A stretch of DNA of 64,000 nt from Thermocaproicibacter sp036844765 (lineage in GTDB: Bacteria > Bacillota > Clostridia > Oscillospirales > Acutalibacteraceae), in assembly GCA_036844765.1 (NCBI GenBank), contig DAIUFE010000001.1, forward strand, positions 1 to 64,000, in the 5' to 3' direction. Positions 43,782 through 50,491 of the stretch are shown piece after piece (the first letter of the stretch is position 1; every line of letters starts with the position of its first letter). The notes below the pieces were generated by a model that was not told where the DNA came from, did no database searches, and saw only the letters and a list, made by a program, of their open reading frames with translations. The position numbers and the translations under genes are program-made.

Positions 43782-44666
43782 CTACGCGATATTCAGGACC
43801 AGCAGCGCCGCGACGCCGGTCAGCAGGCCGGCGACGCCGTATTTGTTGATCTTCTCCTTCAGCACGAGGACTGAGTAAACGGTCACGGCGACCATCATCC
43901 CGCCCAGAACGACGGGGAACAGATAGGCGCTCGAGACGCGGGACGAAAGGTAGGTGATCGTCAGGTTTCCGCCGCCGTTGCCGACCGCGAGCGCCAGCAG
44001 CGGCAGCGCGGCGGAGCGCAACCCGAGGAGATCCGGACGGATCTCCTTTGTTTTTCCGGAAAGGGCGGCGAGGATCCCATACGCCGCGAACGAGAACACG
44101 CAGGCGCTCGAGAAGGCCACCGTCGTCATGGACGAGGCCTCCTCGCCCTTCATGGCCATCTGCTGGGCCTTGACGATCACGGAGAGGCCGCCGTTCAGCA
44201 GCCACGTCGCCAGGCACAGCAGGAGCCATTTCCTGTTGCCGCCGCCGCTTTCCCGGGAGCCGGGCACGCTGATGAAATAGAACGCCGCCAGGAACAGCGC
44301 GATGCCGGCGGCCGCCGTCCAGCGGAATTCATCGTGCCAGATCAGCACGCCGGCCAGGGACGGGATCACCATGCTCGCGGAGTAAAAAAACGAGGTGTAC
44401 GAGAGCGGCCCCGTGTGCATCGCGTAATAATAGCACGCGATCGTGGCGATCAGCACGGCCCCGAACAGCACGCCGTACCAGAACGTGGGGGCGCCGATCC
44501 GGATCCCTGCGGCGGCGCCCCAGATCCAGAAGCCGACGGCGACCACGCCGCTGAAAGCCCCCGTCTGCAGGATATTGACCCGCAGAGACGTGACCCGGAT
44601 CTTTTTCATGGCGACGGGCTGGATCCCGAAAAACAGGATGGCCAGCAGAATCAGAGGCATTGTCAT
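43782..44666 (-). CDS. EamA/DMT-superfamily permease
   Basis: 294 residues, ten predicted transmembrane helices in two five-helix halves, as in EamA transporters (TMPLILLAILFFGIQPVAMKK at the start; VLVLKEKINKYGVAGLLTG near the end). No ABC importer is encoded between 28126 and 49220, so this may be the substrate or product carrier of the amino-sugar locus. It is the last of three leftward genes after nagB and the 189-aa protein. Direction of transport is not evident. Confidence 0.82.
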   Translation of the reverse strand: MTMPLILLAILFFGIQPVAMKKIRVTSLRVNILQTGAFSGVVAVGFWIWGAAAGIRIGAPTFWYGVLFGAVLIATIACYYYAMHTGPLSYTSFFYSASMVIPSLAGVLIWHDEFRWTAAAGIALFLAAFYFISVPGSRESGGGNRKWLLLCLATWLLNGGLSVIVKAQQMAMKGEEASSMTTVAFSSACVFSFAAYGILAALSGKTKEIRPDLLGLRSAALPLLALAVGNGGGNLTITYLSSRVSSAYLFPVVLGGMMVAVTVYSVLVLKEKINKYGVAGLLTGVAALLVLNIA

Positions 44667-44709
44667 AACGGCATTTCATTTCCTTCCGCAAAACAAAAAA
44701 TCCGCTTCG

Positions 44710-45279
44710 TCAGTCTTCCTCGAGAAAATCGAAAAAGCGGTCGATCCCCTCGCAGGCGGTCACGCCGGCGTAAAATTCCGCCGGGACGCAGGCGGCGACG
44801 GAGAACGCGTTCCCGTCCAGCGAGACGGCCAGAGCCCCTTTCTCGGGCCGCACGGTCAGACGGTGGATTTTCCCCGCGGAGACGGGGAACTTTTTCCGCG
44901 CCAGGCATTCCGGCCGCACGTCGCCTTTTTCCGGCTCGAGGCGCCAGACATTCACCCCGCCTTCGTACGCCACGATCTCCCAATGGACCCCGAAGCGGAA
45001 TTCGCCCGTCGGGCCGCGGCGCACGTCGTCGGTGATCACGATCAGGGGAGCGCCGTACGTCTCGAAAGAGCAGCGGGTCGTCAGGGCCGTCCCGGTTGCG
45101 TGCTTCCTCCCCGACAAGATGCTGATGTATTCGTATTGGTCGGAGTTGGGGCCGCGCCGGTTGACGATGCAGCCGTCCTCCTGCGCGAAGCGGGGAAACG
45201 ACCGGCACTTCGGGGAGTAGACGTACCGGAATCCGGCCGGGTCCCAGCCGCCTTTCCTGAAAACCGTGAGCCTGTTCAT
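44710..45279 (-). CDS. 189-aa protein of unknown function coupled to nagB
   Basis: The ATG at 45279 overlaps the nagB stop (ATGA), so translation is coupled. No signal peptide or membrane segment is visible. Alternating beta-type sequence with Arg/Tyr/Trp-rich stretches (YEYISILSGRKHATGTALTT, FRFGVHWEIVAYEGGVNVWR, GALAVSLDGNAFSVAA) suggests a small beta-sandwich like a lectin or laminin-G-type fold. I do not recognise a family. Its place between a deaminase and a permease suggests an accessory sugar-binding role, which is inference only. Confidence 0.6.
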   Translation of the reverse strand: MNRLTVFRKGGWDPAGFRYVYSPKCRSFPRFAQEDGCIVNRRGPNSDQYEYISILSGRKHATGTALTTRCSFETYGAPLIVITDDVRRGPTGEFRFGVHWEIVAYEGGVNVWRLEPEKGDVRPECLARKKFPVSAGKIHRLTVRPEKGALAVSLDGNAFSVAACVPAEFYAGVTACEGIDRFFDFLEED

Positions 45280-46055
45280 TCCGCCCTCGCGTTCAGCAGG
45301 CCGCTGCTTTCCGGATCGAGGTAGAGGACGGCGTGGGCATGGCGGCGCAGGATGCTGGCCGGGCAGGCTTCCCCGACGGGCCCCTCCAGCATCCGGCGGA
45401 CGGCCTTCGCCTTGGTCGCCGCCGGGACGACGCAGAACAGATAGTCCGCCCTCGTCAGGGCCGGGACCGTCAGGGTCAGGGCCTGCGCGGGGACGTCCTC
45501 CAGCTTTTTGAAGCAGCCGTCGTGAACCTGCTGGTTGCGGCAGACGGAATCCAGCGAGACCACCTTGACCCGGCGCGGATCATGAAAATCGGCGACCGGG
45601 GGATCGTTGAACGCCACGTGCCCGTTTTCCCCCACGCCGAGGCAGACGATGTCCGCCGGGCGCTTTTCCAGAAGCGCGGCGTACCGCCGGCATTCCGCCT
45701 CGAGATCGGCGCTTTGGCCGTTCAGATAGTTCACGGATTTGAAAGGCAGCCTGCCGAACAGCCGGTCTTTGAGGAAATTGCCGAACCCCTGGGGGGCGTC
45801 GGCAGGCAGCCCGGTGTATTCGTCCATATGGAAGGCGTTGATCCGGCCCCAGTCGATCCCCGGCTCGGCCGTCAGCGCGGCGAGCATCTCGTTCTGCGAC
45901 GGGGCCGCGGCGAAGATCATGCTGATCTCGTCTTTCCGGCCCAGCAGATCCCGGATCCTGTCCGCGGCGTCGTCCGCGGCGGCGGCGCCCATCGCGGCCC
46001 GGCTGCCGTAAATCCTCACGGTGAGAAGGTCTTTTTTCAGCTCTTTCACAGACAT
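45276..46055 (-). CDS. nagB: glucosamine-6-phosphate deaminase-like protein (NagB family)
   Basis: 259 residues. By family it converts GlcN-6-P to fructose-6-P and ammonia. Catalytic-region motifs are INAFHMDEYTGL (Asp78), LGVGENGHVAFNDP (His146, Asp151 where Glu is common) and PASILRRHAHAVLYLD. The segment TVPALTRADYLFCVVPAATKAKAV replaces the classical allosteric-type TMGIGTI region and marks a divergent clade, possibly for a variant amino-sugar phosphate. AAAAGGAGAG precedes the ATG. First of three leftward genes and divergent from the second amidohydrolase pair. Confidence 0.85.
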   Translation of the reverse strand: MSVKELKKDLLTVRIYGSRAAMGAAAADDAADRIRDLLGRKDEISMIFAAAPSQNEMLAALTAEPGIDWGRINAFHMDEYTGLPADAPQGFGNFLKDRLFGRLPFKSVNYLNGQSADLEAECRRYAALLEKRPADIVCLGVGENGHVAFNDPPVADFHDPRRVKVVSLDSVCRNQQVHDGCFKKLEDVPAQALTLTVPALTRADYLFCVVPAATKAKAVRRMLEGPVGEACPASILRRHAHAVLYLDPESSGLLNARAE

Positions 46056-46089
46056 CGTATCTCTCCTTTTTATTCCTGAGATGATGGCC

Positions 46090-46107
46090 GACAGCCGACC
46101 GGCTGTC
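46090..46107. promoter_or_regulatory. perfect inverted repeat in the nagB/amidohydrolase divergent region
   Basis: GACAGCCG (46090-46097), AC and CGGCTGTC (46100-46107) form an exact 8-bp dyad 35 bp upstream of nagB, well placed for a repressor controlling the leftward operon or both directions. Confidence 0.45.
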
Positions 46108-46227
46108 AGCTACAGTGTAAAAGATCGGACGGCATTTTTCTTCCCCTATCGTCTTGCGTTTTTGACGTTTTTCACAATATGCACGCCGAATCGTAAAATA
46201 AGGCAAGAATTTTTGTCTCCGGGCCGA

Positions 46228-46233
46228 TATAAT
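46228..46233 (+). promoter_or_regulatory. -10 element before the second amidohydrolase pair
   Basis: A perfect TATAAT lies 44 bp before the ATG at 46277. No good -35 is present at 16-18 bp, again suggesting an activator. Confidence 0.45.
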
Positions 46234-46276
46234 GGAGCCGAGTATCGATCCAGCATTCAAAAAGGAGGATTTGCCC

Positions 46277-47041
46277 ATGCAATCGGCCTATCATTTTTTT
46301 GACTGCCGCGCGTCCTTCGGGCGGAGGAGCTACCGCGCCCCCGGCACCTTTTATAAAAAGGAAGATCTTCTTAACAAGATGGCGGAGGACTCCATCGAAG
46401 GCGCACTGGTCTACCATTCCATGGCGAAAGAATACGACCCCCAGGTCGGGAACCAGATGCTGTGCGACGAACTGGCGGGCGAGCCGAAGCTGCTGCCGGA
46501 ATGGGTGGTGCTGCCCCACTACACCGGTGAGTTCGATCCGCCGGAACGGCTTTTGAAAAGCATGAAGGAGCACGGCGTCAAGGCGGTCACGATGTTCCCG
46601 TCGCCCTCCTGCCAGAATTACAGTTTCGCGGAATTTACGTGCGGTGCGCTGTTCCGGATGTGCGAGGAACACCGCATCCCGTTCTTTATCGACATGGACC
46701 AAATGGGCGGCATCCAGGCGGTGGATGCGCTGTGCTCGGCCCATCCGAAACTTCCGCTGGTCGTGACGAAGGTCAATTACCGCATCGACCGGGACCTGTA
46801 TCCGCTGATGGAGAAATATCGGAATTTCTACATAGAGACCTCGGGATATAAGGTGATGGACGGGATCGCGCAGCTTTGCCGGCATTTCGGCGCGCAGCGC
46901 CTGCTGTTCGGCACCGGCATGCCGGAGACCTCCGGCGCCGCGGCCATCGGCCTGATCTCGTACGCCGATATCTCCGACGAAGAGAAACGGATGATCGCTT
47001 CGGGAAACCTGAAGAAGCTGCTGGGAGGCGTTCAGTTATGA
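46277..47041 (+). CDS. amidohydrolase-fold protein lacking metal ligands (second pair, putative pseudoenzyme)
   Basis: 254 residues from ATG 46277 with AAAGGAGG upstream. It aligns with the following amidohydrolase, for example FFDCRASFGRR against IIDSHDHLGRW, but each ligand is changed: HxH is Arg11/Ser13, the barrel His positions are Asp139 (FFID) and Lys165 (VVTK), and the catalytic Asp is Gly214 (FGTGMPE). The fold markers remain (GVKAVTMFPSP, YADISDEEKRMI). Its stop overlaps the next start (ATGA), so it is made in step with the intact paralogue. This mirrors the pair at 30749-32274, with gene order reversed. Confidence 0.75.
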   Translation: MQSAYHFFDCRASFGRRSYRAPGTFYKKEDLLNKMAEDSIEGALVYHSMAKEYDPQVGNQMLCDELAGEPKLLPEWVVLPHYTGEFDPPERLLKSMKEHGVKAVTMFPSPSCQNYSFAEFTCGALFRMCEEHRIPFFIDMDQMGGIQAVDALCSAHPKLPLVVTKVNYRIDRDLYPLMEKYRNFYIETSGYKVMDGIAQLCRHFGAQRLLFGTGMPETSGAAAIGLISYADISDEEKRMIASGNLKKLLGGVQL

Positions 47042-47829
47042 CAGAGATGGCCGATAAGGCGAAAAACGGGCTTCCGATCGACGGTTTCACGATCATCGAC
47101 TCCCACGACCATTTGGGGAGATGGTTCGCGTTCTATGTTCCGGGCGGCGGGACCATCGAGCGGATGATCGCCCGCATGGACCGGACGGGGATCCAAAAGG
47201 TGTGTGTGACCGCCCATTCCTCCATCGGCCCCGATTACGTCTACGGGAACAACCTGGTGATGGAGGCCATCCGGCGCCACCCGGACCGGGTGATCGGCTA
47301 TGTGACCATCAACCCGAATTACCCGGAGGATATCCCGCACGAGCTGGACCGCTGTTTCGCCGTGAAGGGATTCCGGGGGATCAAGCTGCATCCCTGCTGC
47401 CATTCCCAGGAGGTGGATTATAAGAATTACGCGCCCGTGTACGAGGAGGCCGACCGGCGCGGGTGCCCGGTGCTGATCCATGTCTGGGGCGCGGCCAACG
47501 TGCGTGAGGTCGACGGCCTCGCGCCGAAATACCCGAACGCCAAATTCATCATGGCGCATACGGGCGGCGACATCAAGTCGATGGAGCTGGCCCTGGACGT
47601 GATCAACCGGCACGAAAACGTGTACGGGGACCTCGCCCTTTCCACGCCGGCGGAAGGGAACGTGGAGTGGCTCGTGCGCGAGGTCGGCTCCAAAAAGATC
47701 CTCTTCGGGACCGACATGCCCTTCTACGACCCGAGCCACGTCGTCGCCCGCGTGGCGATGGCGGACATCTCCGACGAGCAGAAAAAAGATATTTTCGGGC
47801 GGAACATCTCGGCCCTGATGAAGCTGTAA
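47038..47829 (+). CDS. amidohydrolase-2-family metal-dependent hydrolase (second pair, intact)
   Basis: 263 residues from ATG 47038, overlapping the previous stop. Complete metal-site pattern: His23-x-His25 (IDSHDHLG), His148 (PVLIHVWG), His174 (FIMAHTGG) and Asp226 (ILFGTDMPFYDP); GIKLHPCCH is the typical barrel strand before them. It is the probable active partner of the degenerate protein encoded just upstream. The aminotransferase gene follows after 137 nt. Substrate unknown; the repeated association with nag-like genes suggests a carboxylated, acylated or lactone sugar intermediate. Confidence 0.85.
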   Translation: MTEMADKAKNGLPIDGFTIIDSHDHLGRWFAFYVPGGGTIERMIARMDRTGIQKVCVTAHSSIGPDYVYGNNLVMEAIRRHPDRVIGYVTINPNYPEDIPHELDRCFAVKGFRGIKLHPCCHSQEVDYKNYAPVYEEADRRGCPVLIHVWGAANVREVDGLAPKYPNAKFIMAHTGGDIKSMELALDVINRHENVYGDLALSTPAEGNVEWLVREVGSKKILFGTDMPFYDPSHVVARVAMADISDEQKKDIFGRNISALMKL

Positions 47830-47966
47830 AGCGGCCCGGGGGGCATCGGATAGGAAAAAACGTCAACAGGAAAAGACGATAGGGGAAGACGGACGGAACG
47901 GCATCCGGTAAGATGGAGGCGGTTCCAGAAGAAACATTCGTTCGGCAGGGAAGGATGAGAGACTTT

Positions 47967-49220
47967 ATGGATCAGAAGCTTGCAATCGACGGGGGAGCCC
48001 CGGTCAGGGAAAAGCCGCTGCCGCCGTTTTATCCGGGTGCCAGCGTCTATGATGAAGAGGAGTCCAACGCGACGGCCGAGGTGATCGCGGCCAAGTCGCC
48101 GTTTCGGTTCTACGGGCCGAACTGCCTGGGCAAAACGAAGAAGTTCGAGGCTTTGTTTTCCAAAAAATTCGGCGTCCGGCACGTTCTGGCGGTCACCTCC
48201 GGCACCGCGGCCCTGATGTGTGCGCTCAAGGCGGCCGGCGTCGGCGCGGGCGATAAGGTGATCGTCCCGGCCTGCACGTTCATCGCGGCGGCGGGCGCGG
48301 TCGTGTGCGCGGGCGGCGTCCCGGTCTTCGCGGATATCGACGAAAGCCTCAGCATCGATCCGGACGACATCGAGCGCCGCATCGACCGCCACACCAAGGC
48401 GGTGATCTGCGTCCCGATCCTCGGCAACCCGTGCCGGATGGATCGGATCATGGAGATCGCGAACCGGCATCATCTGACCGTGATCGAGGACGTGGCCCAG
48501 TCCTGCGGCTCCTCCTATCAGGGCCGCTTCTCCGGCACGTTCGGGCAGATTGGCACCTTCAGCCTGCAGATGAACAAGATCATCACGACGGGCGAGGGCG
48601 GGGCGGTCGCCACGAACGACCCGAAGCTGTACGAGCGCGCGGTGCGCTACCACGACCAGGGCATGTTCCGCGAGCGGGAGGGCTTTCTGAACGTCGACGA
48701 GAACGCCGACATCTTCGTCGGCCAAAACTACCGGATGAGCGAGATCTCCGGCGCGGTCGCCCTGGTCCAGCTCGGCAAGCTGGACAGGATCGTCGCCGGG
48801 ATGAGGAAAAACAAGAAGATCATCAAGGACGGCATCCGGGGCGTGCGCGGGATCGGCTTCCGCACGATCAACGACGAAAAGGGCGACGCGGGCAACGCGC
48901 TGATCCTGCTGCTGGAATCGGCCGACAAAGCGGTCGCTTTCTGCCGGGCGATGGGCGCCGAGAACGTCCCGATGAACCGCCTGTACGCCGGCCAGCCCGT
49001 CTATATGCAGCCCCAGATCTTCCACCAGCGCACGGCGGACCGCAGCGGCTTCCCGTTCAACCAGTTCGACGAGCCCGTGGTCTACACGGAGGACATGTGC
49101 CCGCGGGCCTGTCAGATCCTGCCCAGGAACGCGGTGCTGAACATCGGCCCGACCTGGACGGAGCGGGACGACGAGGACGTGGTCGCCGCCATCCGGAAAG
49201 TGGCGGCCCAGCTCCTGTGA
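47967..49220 (+). CDS. DegT/DnrJ/EryC1/StrS-family PLP aminotransferase
   Basis: 417 residues from ATG 47967; an in-frame ATG at 47955 sits right against the GGGAAGG site and is less likely. Family motifs: VTSGTAALMCALKAAG, VIEDVAQSCGSSYQG and the PLP-lysine region SLQMNKIITTGEGGAV (Lys204), then YRMSEISGAVALVQL. These enzymes transaminate keto-sugars (usually nucleotide-linked, sometimes free inositol- or sugar-like) with glutamate or glutamine. N-terminal AIDGGAPVREKPLP is typical of the StrS-like branch acting on scyllo-inosose-like or simple keto sugars. In this catabolic setting it may run in the deaminating direction (inference). Confidence 0.88.
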   Translation: MDQKLAIDGGAPVREKPLPPFYPGASVYDEEESNATAEVIAAKSPFRFYGPNCLGKTKKFEALFSKKFGVRHVLAVTSGTAALMCALKAAGVGAGDKVIVPACTFIAAAGAVVCAGGVPVFADIDESLSIDPDDIERRIDRHTKAVICVPILGNPCRMDRIMEIANRHHLTVIEDVAQSCGSSYQGRFSGTFGQIGTFSLQMNKIITTGEGGAVATNDPKLYERAVRYHDQGMFREREGFLNVDENADIFVGQNYRMSEISGAVALVQLGKLDRIVAGMRKNKKIIKDGIRGVRGIGFRTINDEKGDAGNALILLLESADKAVAFCRAMGAENVPMNRLYAGQPVYMQPQIFHQRTADRSGFPFNQFDEPVVYTEDMCPRACQILPRNAVLNIGPTWTERDDEDVVAAIRKVAAQLL

Positions 49221-49238
49221 CCGGAGCCGAAAAAAATA

Positions 49239-49276
49239 CGCAGGCGGACATCCTTCCAAAAGAATGGCCGCCTGCG
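49239..49276 (-). terminator. terminator between the aminotransferase and AraC genes
   Basis: CGCAGGCGG and CCGCCTGCG form a perfect 9-bp stem. On the reverse strand it is followed by a run of seven T, so it ends the AraC gene; it also lies directly after the convergent aminotransferase. Confidence 0.85.
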
Positions 49277-49289
49277 CGCGTTCCGGCCG

Positions 49290-50231
49290 TCAGCCCTCGG
49301 AGCGGTTCGCTTTCCGGAATTCCGTCGGGGTCAGGCCCACCGCGTTCTTGAACGTGCGGTTGAAGTGGTTCACGTTCTTGAAGCCGGACTCGAAGCAGAC
49401 GTCCACCACGAGCTTCTCCGTGTTTTTCAGCAGGTCCATCGCGTGCTCGATGCGCCTGGAGTTGAGGTACTCGACGAACGTCTTGTTCGTGATCAGTTTG
49501 AACAGATAGCTGAAATAAGACTGGGAAAGCATCGCGACCCGCGAAATCTCCTCGATGGAGATCGGCTCCGGATAGTGGCGGTCGATAAAGCCGATCGCCT
49601 TCATGATCGCGTCGCGGTGCCGGTCGTACATCGCCATGACCTCGGACTGCCGGGACACGTTTTCCCGGAAATACCGGCCCACCAGGACCAGCAGCTTGAG
49701 GATATCCGCCTTGATCGCCAGAAGGTAACTGTCTTCCTTCCGGTTGTATTCGGAATAGATTTCTTCGAGCAGCGTTTCCACCTTCAGCTGCTTATCCCCC
49801 GTCAGGTTGAGGCGCGGCCTCACGTTGCGCTCCGACACCAGAAAAGGCTCTATGTAGTAAAAATCGAAGAAGGTCGAGTTCGCGTCCACGTCGCGGGTCT
49901 GCCTGCTGTAGTTGCCCAGGATGAATTCCGTGGAGAATTCAAGCTCTATGAGCTCGAAATCGGCCCCCGGAACGTCCACCAGCTGATGCGGGATAAACGG
50001 GGGGATGATAAAAATATCCCCTTTGACGAGCTCGTACTGCGAATGGCTGATGCGGTGGAGCAGTTTTCCGCGCAGGACGTAGTTCATCTGGATCATCTCG
50101 TGCCGGTGCAGCGGGGAAAGCTCGTTCGGGTGGACCTTCCGGATAAAAACCGGAAGATTGTTGTGGTTGTCTTGGAGCGTGTAGACGACGATGTTTTTGT
50201 ACTCGTCCCGGTCCAGGTCGGATATTTTCAT
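49290..50231 (-). CDS. AraC-family transcriptional regulator with cupin sensor domain
   Basis: 313 residues. An N-terminal cupin-like sugar-sensing domain (SPLHRHEMIQMNYVLRGKLLH, GDIFIIPPFIPHQL) and a C-terminal AraC double helix-turn-helix (ISIEEISRVAMLSQSYFSYLFK, then VVDVCFESGFKNVNHFNRTFKN). GGGGAGGAAG lies before the ATG. It diverges from the GH36 alpha-galactosidase gene and probably activates it and perhaps the importer at 52817. A strong promoter of its own is visible at 50285-50313. Confidence 0.92.
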   Translation of the reverse strand: MKISDLDRDEYKNIVVYTLQDNHNNLPVFIRKVHPNELSPLHRHEMIQMNYVLRGKLLHRISHSQYELVKGDIFIIPPFIPHQLVDVPGADFELIELEFSTEFILGNYSRQTRDVDANSTFFDFYYIEPFLVSERNVRPRLNLTGDKQLKVETLLEEIYSEYNRKEDSYLLAIKADILKLLVLVGRYFRENVSRQSEVMAMYDRHRDAIMKAIGFIDRHYPEPISIEEISRVAMLSQSYFSYLFKLITNKTFVEYLNSRRIEHAMDLLKNTEKLVVDVCFESGFKNVNHFNRTFKNAVGLTPTEFRKANRSEG

Positions 50232-50284
50232 CTTTGCTTCCTCCCCGAAGAAAAGAATGGTCTCTCTTGCCGGTCGCCGCCCTT

Positions 50285-50313
50285 ATTATACTTCCGGGCG
50301 GCGCGATTTTCAA
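50285..50313 (-). promoter_or_regulatory. promoter of the AraC-family regulator
   Basis: Reverse-strand TTGAAA (50308-50313), a 17-bp spacer and TATAAT (50285-50290), a near-consensus sigma-A promoter 54 bp before the start codon. Confidence 0.75.
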
Positions 50314-50409
50314 AACCCGGCCCCGGCGAGCGGGCGGGCGCCGCGCGGCGTTTTCTCGGAATGCCGGACGCACAGAGGCTTTTTCCGGGTTTTTGGCTTT
50401 TTTCGGGGC

Positions 50410-50437
50410 TGGACCGGGGAAGAGGCGCTTTTATGAT
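50410..50437 (+). promoter_or_regulatory. putative promoter of the GH36 gene
   Basis: TGGACC (50410-50415), a 16-bp spacer and TATGAT (50432-50437). The weak -35 would suit activation by the divergent AraC-type protein. Confidence 0.4.
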
Positions 50438-50491
50438 AAAGTAAAGCGAAGGCAAAAATCGGTTTTCTGAAAATCTGGAATGGAGGTTCCT

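Noticed and set aside
40627..44229. 1200-codon open frame on the reverse strand opposite the 1102-aa gene
   Set aside because: It is a shadow caused by high GC at third positions: Arg/Pro/Ala/Gly-rich with no motif, and it covers a forward gene with a good ribosome binding site.
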